From the NCBI GenBank assembly GCA_018003315.1, contig JAGNEJ010000042.1, forward strand, positions 1 to 39,246: a stretch of 39,246 nt of DNA, given 5' to 3'. The notes under the pieces are model-generated. The model was not told the origin of the DNA and made no database searches. It saw only the letters and a list, made by a program, of their open reading frames with translations. The stretch comes from Verrucomicrobiales bacterium. GTDB lineage: Bacteria > Verrucomicrobiota > Verrucomicrobiia > Verrucomicrobiales > V1-33. Below are positions 33,598-39,246 of the stretch, one piece after another (the first letter of the stretch is position 1; each line of letters opens with the position of its first letter). The position numbers were made by a program, and so were the translations under genes.

Positions 33598-35144
33598 GTG
33601 ACCCACCGCGGTGCCAGACAGACCTTGCAGCGCCACCCTAACAGGTTTGGACGAGTTGGCCGAAGTTGCTGGTTCTGGCTGCTGGGGATTTCCTCCCTCC
33701 CTCTGCCCGCACAGGATCTCCTGCAGGAAATTCGATTTTCCGGAGCCTCACCCACACGGGAGGCGGGTCTGAGGCAGCGACTGGGAGAGTTCCTGCATCG
33801 TCCGGTCACACAGGAAAACCTCGATGCCCTGACCGGGGTCATCGTTGAGGATTACCGCCAGCATGACGTGCCGGTCGTGGATGTTTCCGCTGTGGTGGAG
33901 AATGGAATCGTCACCGCCGTGATCACCGAAGGCCGGGTCGGCAACATCACCATCGTGGGTGGCCCGGCGTGCGTCCACCGGTCCGTGACCCGGGACTGGC
34001 GTCGCCTGGCGGGCAAACCGCTGCGGCTTTCGCACCTGACCGACGCCCTGAACTGGCTGCACCGCAACCCCATGCACGCGCCACGCTGCGCCTCAAGCCT
34101 GGAGACGAAACCGCCGTGGCGGACCTCACCCTGGACCTGCAGAATTCACGCCGCACCAGGTTTTCCTCCGGCTATCTCAATGACGGCATCGCACCGCTTT
34201 CCGAACACCGGTTTTTTGCGGGCGTCGAGGGCTCCGACTGGTTCGGCCTCCCCTGGTGGTTCACCGGGCAGTTTTTCATGGATGCGGACGTTTCTTCCTA
34301 TCATTCCGCACAGGTGGCGCAGCGCTTCTTCCTGCCCTGGCATCATGAACTGCGACTCTACGGCGCCTGGACCCGGGCCGTGGTGGATGGCGAAATTGCC
34401 GCGCCGCTGGACTCCTCCACGGCAGAAAGCTGGCAGGCCTCCGCCCGCTATCTGGTGCCGCTCCCGGCCTGGAAACGCTGGAAAACGGATGCCGGCATCG
34501 GCATCGACCTCCGGCGCACCAACAACAACGTGGAATTCGGCGGAACCTCGCTGGGCGGCGATGCGGACATCATCCAGTTCGCGGGGGAAATTTCCTCCGA
34601 ACGCCACACTGAAAAATCGGATTCCGGCTGGCGCTTCGAGGGCATTTACAGCCCCGGCAACCTGACAACGAATCAGACCGATGCAGTGCACAACGATTTC
34701 CGCCCCGGTGCGCAGGCGGATTACCTCCTTGGCAGGGCCGCTCTTTGGCATCGGCAATGGCTCGGGGAATGGAGCGTGACTGGACGTGTCAGCGGGCAGG
34801 TTGCCAGCGCTCCGGTGTTGCCAAGCGAACAGATCGGTCTTGGCGGATCGTATGCGATCCGGGGATTTCCGGAAGCGACGTTTCTCGGAGACACCGGATG
34901 CTGGGGCAGCTTGGAAATCCAGGCACCGCAATGGGAATGGCACAAACTGCAAATGCAGCCGGTGGTCTTTGCCGAGGGCGGCTGGGTGCATGATGCGGCA
35001 CGCCATGAGGATGCCAGCCCGGCCGGTGCGGGGTGCGGCATCCGCCTGCAGTGGGGCCGACATGTTTCGTGCAATGCCGACTATGCCTGGCGTCTGACCG
35101 AGCCCGGAGGACGTTTTCATGTGGCAATCCGGATGGAATTCTAG
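33598..35144 (+). pseudogene. TpsB/FhaC/ShlB-type outer-membrane translocator, disrupted by a frameshift
   Basis: Two-partner-secretion transporters use periplasmic POTRA domains and a 16-strand barrel to export a TpsA partner. The GTG at 33598, directly after the previous stop, opens a frame with a signal peptide (ending L-P-L-P-A-Q), a first POTRA (L-L-Q-E-I-R-F-S-G-A, E-D-Y-R-Q-H-D-V-P-V) and the start of a second (V-G-N-I-T-I-V-G-G, A-L-N-W-L-H-R-N-P-M-H). The similarity then jumps at about 34078-34083 into another frame (A-T-L-R-L-K-P-G-D-E-T), which continues through the barrel to 35144, including G-S-Y-A-I-R-G-F-P, the conserved R-G-[FY] barrel motif. A single missing base explains it. 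Rejoined, the protein is ~515 residues, normal for TpsB. It could be a real mutation or a sequencing error. Confidence 0.8.
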
Positions 35145-35156
35145 CAGACTGCCGCC

Positions 35157-36893
35157 ATGCATCTCCCAGTGCCAACTCTCCTGCCGGCCGCGATGCTGCT
35201 CCTGGTCCTTGCGCCGGAAGCCCGCGCCCAGCAGGAACAGCGCTACTACGTCAGGCCCCGCTCCATTGCGGATTTGAACCACGGCATCCTGCTGCAAACC
35301 GTCACCACAGTGAGTACCCGCGTGGTGAAGGAAATCAACAAACCCAAATTCCGCTTCAACGCGGTGGCCGTGGAAATGACCACCGCACAACAACAGAGTC
35401 TGGCGGACAACAATCCAGGCCTCCTGGTGATCCCCGACGCTCCACTGGCCCGCAGCGGACATTTCGGCGGTCCAGGCAGCAACTGGGCGATCAATTCCCT
35501 GACAGCCTCGGGATTCCCCAACGGTGAAGACTGCTGCGGGCAGCGTCCGGTCGTTTACCTCGTGGACACCGGCATCCGCCAGACGCATTCCGAGTTTTCC
35601 GCCACCACGTTCCTCCCCGGCATGACCGAAGGATGGAACTACAACCTAAGCGTGCCAACGCCCCCGGATCAGGATTTGTACGATCACGGAACCCGCATGG
35701 CCGGATGCATCGCCGGCGCCTCCACCGGACTGCTCCCGAAGCTGGGCGTGTCCGCCTATCTCAAATCCATCCAAGCCTACGATTTTCCCGCGCCGTTGGC
35801 GACGACGTTTGCCAGTACTGCCATCGCTGCACTGCTCGACGCCGCCTCCGATCACGAAATCCGAAAATCCACCGGCTACGTAAAGGACCATGCCAGCATC
35901 GTCCTCTTTGCGCAGTCCACCCTGCCCAGCAGCGGGCGATTCGGCGACGTGGACCGGGCCATTGAGGAAGTCTGGAATTCTGGACTGACCGTAGTCGTAT
36001 CGGCTGGAAACTATTCCGTGCTGGCCGCGGATGTTTCCCCTGCAGGCGCTGCCATTGGCTACCTGCCGCCAAATGCCCCGGCGCCGCCACCGACCATCAT
36101 CGTGGATCCGGGTCATTACTGGTTTGGCCCGAAACCTCCCGGAACCAACTATGTGCGCTGGCTGCCGCATTTCATTGTTGCGGGCGCGCACGACTGGGAC
36201 TTTTTGCTCTGGGCCAGCACGGACGTCAACAATCCCGCCGTCGATCCCGTGGATGTTTTCGGCCCGGGTGCCGGTATCCGCTGCGCGACCAATGCCGCCG
36301 ACGTTTCCTTCGGCAGCGGAGACGGCACCAGCTATGGCGCGGCCTATGCCGCAGCCACCGCGGCTTTTCTGGGCTATCACAAACCCTGGCTGACACCAAA
36401 CGAAATCCGCACTGCACTCATCGCCGCCCGCATCTCCTCGGGCCCCAACTGGAGCCGCCTGGCCATTCCCGCAACCCTCCCGGACATCGGCATGACCTTC
36501 GCCGACTGGGCCGCACATTACGGCCTTGCCGACCCGGACGCCGCCGCCAGCGCGGATTCCGACGCCGATCTGCTGCCGAACCTGCTCGAATACTTCTGCG
36601 GACTCTCGCCCCGCGAAAACAACTGGGCCAACGCCCCGTCCATCACGCCGAACGCCGCTGCCAGTCGCCTGGACATCCGCCTCCCAGTAGCCTGTTACCT
36701 GCCCACGTCCGTCAGCCTGATCCTCCAGAAAAGCTCCGACCTGATCACCTGGATGCCGCTGCCCATGACCACCTTCGCGGTGGAAAACCCGTGCCATGCC
36801 GTCGGAGATGGCCGCTATTTTTCCGGCACGGCTCCATTCACTCCTGTTAGCGGAGGTCGGGAGTTTTACCGCCTCAAAGTCACCGCGCCGTAG
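35157..36893 (+). CDS. Secreted subtilisin-like (S8) serine peptidase
   Basis: 578 residues with a signal peptide (1-24, ending A-R-A). Residues ~28-100 look like an inhibitor-type propeptide. The catalytic triad is clear: Asp137 in V-V-Y-L-V-D-T-G-I, His177 in Y-D-H-G-T-R-M-A-G, Ser392 in G-D-G-T-S-Y-G-A-A-Y-A, with the oxyanion Asn285 in V-V-V-S-A-G-N. The final ~130 residues are a separate module with D-S-D-A-D-L-L-P-N-L-L-E-Y-F-C-G-L-S-P, a beta-rich part and F-Y-R-L-K-V-T-A-P at the end, shared with the beta-strand-repeat protein at 14720-17776. It starts 12 bp after the translocator gene. It could be an exported partner or a processing protease for a TPS substrate, as SphB1 is for FHA in Bordetella (analogy only). 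Confidence 0.93.
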   Translation: MHLPVPTLLPAAMLLLVLAPEARAQQEQRYYVRPRSIADLNHGILLQTVTTVSTRVVKEINKPKFRFNAVAVEMTTAQQQSLADNNPGLLVIPDAPLARSGHFGGPGSNWAINSLTASGFPNGEDCCGQRPVVYLVDTGIRQTHSEFSATTFLPGMTEGWNYNLSVPTPPDQDLYDHGTRMAGCIAGASTGLLPKLGVSAYLKSIQAYDFPAPLATTFASTAIAALLDAASDHEIRKSTGYVKDHASIVLFAQSTLPSSGRFGDVDRAIEEVWNSGLTVVVSAGNYSVLAADVSPAGAAIGYLPPNAPAPPPTIIVDPGHYWFGPKPPGTNYVRWLPHFIVAGAHDWDFLLWASTDVNNPAVDPVDVFGPGAGIRCATNAADVSFGSGDGTSYGAAYAAATAAFLGYHKPWLTPNEIRTALIAARISSGPNWSRLAIPATLPDIGMTFADWAAHYGLADPDAAASADSDADLLPNLLEYFCGLSPRENNWANAPSITPNAAASRLDIRLPVACYLPTSVSLILQKSSDLITWMPLPMTTFAVENPCHAVGDGRYFSGTAPFTPVSGGREFYRLKVTAP

Positions 36894-36905
36894 AACGCCC
36901 TCGCG

Positions 36906-36928
36906 GGCTCATCCCGGATTCGTGTGGG
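36906..36928 (+). repeat. Left terminal inverted repeat of the ISL3 remnant
   Basis: 23 bp beginning GGCTCATCCCGGA and ending GTGTGGG, 13 bp after the subtilisin stop codon. It matches the right repeat with three mismatches. Confidence 0.75.
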
Positions 36929-36946
36929 CAAAAGTCTGCAAATCGG

Positions 36947-36960
36947 TTTTTTTTTTTTTT
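36947..36960 (+). repeat. T14 homopolymer ahead of the transposase fragment
   Basis: Fourteen consecutive T residues, immediately followed by a good Shine-Dalgarno sequence GAGGAG (36961-36966), eight bases before the transposase ATG at 36975. Length may vary by slippage. Confidence 0.7.
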
Positions 36961-36974
36961 GAGGAGATGGGAGC

Positions 36975-37551
36975 ATGCCTGCGAAAGACCTCGCACAGAT
37001 GCTGGACCTGACGAAACCTTGGCATGTTGCTGCTTTGGAGATGGACCCTGCGGCCCGCACGGTGCGGCTGCGTGGGGAGTGTGCGGCGGCGGGAGCACGC
37101 AGAGTTGCCAGCGCAGGGCGATACCACCCTGACCAGCACGAAGTATCGGTGGCTGGCCACCCCCCTGAATTTGAGTTCTGAGAAACTCCCCCGCTTCAAA
37201 GCCCTGACGCGGCTCCCGCTGAAGACATCACGGGTCTGGGAAATCAAGGAACGCTTCGGCGGATTCTGGGAGCAGGACGACCCACTGCAGGAGGACGACT
37301 ATTTTGCGAAGTGGCATCGCCGCACCCAGCGCTGCCGCCTGGAGCCAATGAAGCAACTCGGGCGCCGCTTCAAATCCAGCCTGCCGCGATGGCTCAACGG
37401 GTTTGCCAACCCCATCAGCAACGCCCTGGCCGAAGGCTTCAACAGGGTGATCCAAGCCATCAAATCCGCCGCCAGAGGGTTCCGCAACTTTGCACACTAC
37501 CGCGTCCGTATTCTCTTCCTCCTCGGGAAACTCGACCTCTCTTTGCCGTAG
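36975..37551 (+). pseudogene. ISL3-family transposase remnant
   Basis: The N-terminal piece from the ATG at 36975 reads M-P-A-K-D-L-A-Q-M-L-D-L, P-W-H-V-A-A-L-E-M-D, the usual start of ISL3 transposases, and is lost by about 37085. The C-terminal piece runs in another frame from about 37125 to the stop at 37551. It contains K-Y-R-W-L, L-K-T-S-R-V-W-E-I-K-E, F-W, and the family-typical S-N-A-L-A-E-G-F-N-R-V-I-Q-A-I-K with G-F-R-N-F-A-H-Y-R-V-R-I. The last catalytic Glu region is present, but the zinc-finger and first Asp regions of the ~400-residue protein are missing. It is therefore non-functional. Confidence 0.85.
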
Positions 37552-37556
37552 AAATT

Positions 37557-37579
37557 CCCACACAATTCCGGGAAGAGCC
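37557..37579 (-). repeat. Right terminal inverted repeat of the ISL3 remnant
   Basis: On the minus strand it begins GGCTCTTCCCGGAATT and ends GTGTGGG, the complement of the left end with three mismatches; it starts 6 bp after the transposase stop codon. Confidence 0.75.
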
Positions 37580-37649
37580 AAAATCTTCGATCGTTAATGC
37601 GTTCATGCCTGACGGCTTACCAGACGCCTTGAATTTGGCCAGAAAATAC

Positions 37650-37672
37650 TCCCCACCAATTCCCGAAGAACC
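37650..37672 (-). repeat. Second, degenerate ISL3-like right end
   Basis: TCCCCACCAATTCCC-GAAGAACC resembles the right terminal repeat 71 bp to its left. A shorter echo (CCCCAATTCCCG) follows at about 37684-37695. These may be scars of earlier insertions. Otherwise the 37580-37710 stretch shows nothing recognisable. Confidence 0.4.
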
Positions 37673-37710
37673 AAACCACCCTCCCCCCAATTCCCGCAGC
37701 GTTCTTTGTG

Positions 37711-38427
37711 TCAATCCGCCGTCTCAATTGAAAAGACATGTTGGTAATGATTTGACAATTCGTTGGTCAATTTAGTCTCAATAAAATTATTTACATGTAG
37801 TTTTAATTTTCCGGTTTCCGGGTCCATTTCAACAGCTTTTGGGTCCAGAAAATCCGTTGTGAACATTTTATCCGCATGAGAATCGGATGCCAGTTGGATT
37901 CCAATCAATCGAAACCCTTCTGGACGCCCAATCCTTCGCTTAACTTCCTCAAAAATTTTCCGCTCAGTTCCATCATTTTCCGCAACAGGAATATTCGACT
38001 CCTCGATTGCATCACTTATTAAAGTATGCATAAAATTAAATTCAAGCTTCGGAAGTTGTACGTAAGCAATGCTATTATCTGTGCTGGCAAGCTTATTGAC
38101 TGCTCGGAAATGTTTCGCGTTGCTTTGTTCCCATTTTTTTAGTCTAACAAGTGTTTGTTCGACCATGGAAGCAACGATTTCTGAGGGGATGGTATTTACG
38201 CTCGTAGATGCTGTTGATTGTTTCGCAAGTATCCTATTTTCACGACTATTACGACTGTTTTGTTGAATTTTAACCTTCCTTATATCAGTGGATTTTATCA
38301 CCACAACATCTTTATCACGTTCTTGATATAAACTGTTTTGAAAATTGGTATAAAGGAATTGCAGCAGCGCAGAAATCGCAAAAAATCCGATGGCAATTAA
38401 CTTTCTCAATCCGGATCCCCGCTGCAT
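37711..38427 (-). CDS. Membrane-anchored protein of unknown function, AT-rich
   Basis: 238 residues from the ATG at 38427 (M-Q-R-G-S-G-L-R-K-L). I do not recognise it. A signal-anchor helix lies at about 10-30 (I-A-I-G-F-F-A-I-S-A-L-L-Q-F-L), with the rest predicted outside the cytoplasm. The middle is rich in Asn, Ser, Lys and Arg with coiled-coil potential. The C-terminal half has mixed strands, including G-F-R-L-I-G-I-Q-L-A-S-D-S-H-A-D-K. Base composition is far more AT-rich than the rest of the window, pointing to a different origin. It starts 8 bp after the stop of the Tat-signal gene, so they likely share a transcript. The upstream in-frame extension to 38505 would overlap that gene and is disfavoured. 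Confidence 0.65.
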   Translation of the reverse strand: MQRGSGLRKLIAIGFFAISALLQFLYTNFQNSLYQERDKDVVVIKSTDIRKVKIQQNSRNSRENRILAKQSTASTSVNTIPSEIVASMVEQTLVRLKKWEQSNAKHFRAVNKLASTDNSIAYVQLPKLEFNFMHTLISDAIEESNIPVAENDGTERKIFEEVKRRIGRPEGFRLIGIQLASDSHADKMFTTDFLDPKAVEMDPETGKLKLHVNNFIETKLTNELSNHYQHVFSIETAD

Positions 38428-38435
38428 ATTTTTTT

Positions 38436-38810
38436 TCAAGGATACTCGTAAATAAAGCCATCCTCCTCCATTGTCCCTATGGGCGGCACGGGTGGAGTTT
38501 GCCACTCCGCCCGCCCAACGATTCGATAACCGTGCGTAAAAGGATCATATGGTACCTCAACCCTTTCTTCGTCGGTTCCTAGTTCCCAAAGCTCATCCGG
38601 GGTACCACTGTCGCCGACTTTCAGTTTACGTCGCTTAACAAATATTCTGGTTGGAGGTGGCGGACCCGATGTCGATGCAATCACCTCCAACCTCATTCCA
38701 TTGAGCGCCACCACGGTGGCCACCGTTGCCGCACCAGTCTTTTTAAGAAACGCCCGGCGTCCGAGTGGCGAATTCCAGAGCGTGGGCTCCGGAAGGTTAT
38801 TTTGAAACAA
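38436..38810 (-). CDS. Small twin-arginine-signal protein of unknown function
   Basis: 124 residues. The longest frame opens with TTG at 38810, and no in-frame ATG precedes the signal, so the start is uncertain. G-R-R-A-F-L-K-K-T-G-A-A-T-V-A-T at about 17-32 is a good Tat signal (R-R-x-F-L-K), followed by a hydrophobic stretch and cleavage near V-I-A-S. The mature part, only ~75 residues, has R-I-F-V-K-R-R-K-L-K-V-G-D and P-Y-D-P-F-T-H-G-Y and is Pro-rich near the C-terminus. Proteins of this appearance seem familiar from other Verrucomicrobia but I cannot name a function. It is followed at once by the membrane-anchored unknown gene, possibly its partner. Confidence 0.65.
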   Translation of the reverse strand: MFQNNLPEPTLWNSPLGRRAFLKKTGAATVATVVALNGMRLEVIASTSGPPPPTRIFVKRRKLKVGDSGTPDELWELGTDEERVEVPYDPFTHGYRIVGRAEWQTPPVPPIGTMEEDGFIYEYP

Positions 38811-38825
38811 AACATTATGGAGAGC

Positions 38826-38855
38826 TTGACTTTGGTACCCCCCCCCCGCGATTAT
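38826..38855 (+). promoter_or_regulatory. Possible promoter with C10 tract in the spacer
   Basis: TTGACT (38826-38831) and GATTAT (38850-38855) are separated by 18 bp containing ten consecutive C residues (38838-38847). Changes in tract length would alter the spacing. The next plus-strand gene starts at 39036. The stretch 38856-39035 otherwise holds only a 52-codon frame (38870-39028) with no support. Confidence 0.35.
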
Positions 38856-39035
38856 GGTAGTTTGATTTCATGGCATCAGGGATAGTGCCATTTTTGAAAA
38901 TTTATGTCAAGCCTTCCAATTCATTTTTTCTCAACGGGAGTAATCCACTCTGTGCCAGTGGGTTGTGGCGGGCTGATCTTTCAAACCGGAGTCCGGGGAT
39001 GGAAGGCAATCAGAAACAACTGACGTGAACCCACC

Positions 39036-39246
39036 ATGGCCCCGGCGCTGAAGAAGAACCTTGTTTACACCATTGCCTTCGATCCCCCGCGGAGCGAGGG
39101 CTACCGGTTTCTCGGAAAAATGCTGGCATCATCGCTGCTGAAGACCTTTTTCACCGGGGACATGGTGGTGTTCCGCAACTCACCGGCGCCGTTGTTTTTG
39201 GTGGAGCGCAAGGGGCTAGAGGAAGTGTATATCGAGACGCCGGACA
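39036..39246 (+). CDS. Start of an unidentified protein, cut off by window edge
   Basis: Seventy residues from the ATG at 39036, open to the window end. It begins M-A-P-A-L-K-K-N-L-V-Y-T-I-A-F-D, with later blocks L-L-K-T-F-F-T-G-D-M-V-V-F-R-N-S and P-L-F-L-V-E-R-K-G-L-E-E-V-Y-I-E. The pattern (short strand, helix, strand ending in an acidic turn) could open a nucleotide-sugar transferase-like fold, but this is too short to decide. No signal peptide. No Shine-Dalgarno is visible. Confidence 0.6.
   Translation, partial: MAPALKKNLVYTIAFDPPRSEGYRFLGKMLASSLLKTFFTGDMVVFRNSPAPLFLVERKGLEEVYIETPD

Larger units (their letters stand above)
36906..37579. mobile_element. Internally deleted ISL3-family element with both terminal inverted repeats
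   Basis: The left end, GGCTCATCCCGGATTCGTGTGGG minus its last bases, spans 36906-36928. The right end (37557-37579), read in reverse complement, matches it at 20 of 23 positions. GGCTCTTCC-type ends are usual for ISL3. Between them lie an N-terminal and a C-terminal transposase fragment, with most of the middle missing, so the element is 674 bp rather than about 1.3-1.5 kb. No 8-bp target duplication is visible (CCCTCGCG at left, AAAATCTT at right). It cannot make transposase but could be moved by a full-length relative. Confidence 0.75.

Noticed and set aside
34070-34086. Programmed -1 frameshifting in the translocator gene
   Set aside because: No X-XXY-YYZ slippery heptamer is present at the shift point, and the family is not known to use frameshifting.
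36898-37587. Target-site duplication around the ISL3 remnant
   Set aside because: The 8-bp flanks (CCCTCGCG and AAAATCTT) do not match.
38870-39028. 52-codon plus-strand open frame before the last gene
   Set aside because: No ribosome-binding site, no motif and no recognised homologue; length is within chance for this stretch.

Overview
The window looks like a chromosomal segment of a GC-rich member of the Verrucomicrobiota, probably order Verrucomicrobiales. This rests on the gene content: a TPR-secretin resembling the Akkermansia Amuc_1098 family, two large autotransporter-associated beta-strand-repeat proteins (one with a PEP-CTERM tail), a PPC-domain exoprotein, and secreted proteins ending in a module closing with F-x-R-L-x-V-T-x-P. 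TTGAC-type -35 boxes are frequent and Shine-Dalgarno sequences are usually absent. No rRNA, tRNA or CRISPR array was recognised.

Layout. 1-1004 (-): 5' part of NADP-type glutamate dehydrogenase. 1176-3626 (+): secreted PPC-domain protein. 3707-8726 (-): SWIM zinc-finger protein with a lysine-rich tail, AsmA-like membrane protein, secretin. 8927-10455 (+): Rex redox repressor translationally coupled to a ROK-family kinase with a degraded zinc motif. 10454-10702: an intergenic array of 38-bp palindromic repeats. 10872-17776 (-): two paralogous beta-strand-repeat proteins with different C-termini, and a divergent GntR/LacI hybrid regulator (17879-18937, +). 19067-20510: LolA-like periplasmic protein and a convergent DUF1003 membrane protein. 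20636-23587 (+): RsmE, then a tightly overlapping phospholipid cassette (YnbA-like CDP-alcohol phosphatidyltransferase, PlsC-like acyltransferase, CdsA). 23591-24388 (-): WaaE-like glycosyltransferase. 24504-29502 (+): acidic unknown protein, Lon-substrate-binding-domain protein, secreted glutathione peroxidase, UvrB with an insertion. 29518-30519 (-): RNase Z-like protein.

The most system-like stretch is 30647-36893 (+): OmpR-type response regulator, histidine kinase, unknown single-pass membrane protein, two-partner-secretion (TpsB/FhaC-type) outer-membrane translocator and secreted subtilisin, arranged as one run with overlapping or abutting genes. The translocator carries a one-base frameshift near 34078-34083, so in this sequence it is broken unless the base is a sequencing error.

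The right end is accessory. An internally deleted ISL3-family element (36906-37579) keeps both terminal inverted repeats. It borders an AT-rich islet with two unknown minus-strand genes, one carrying a twin-arginine signal, and a C10 tract lies in a possible promoter. The window closes with the start of an unidentified plus-strand gene (39036 onward).
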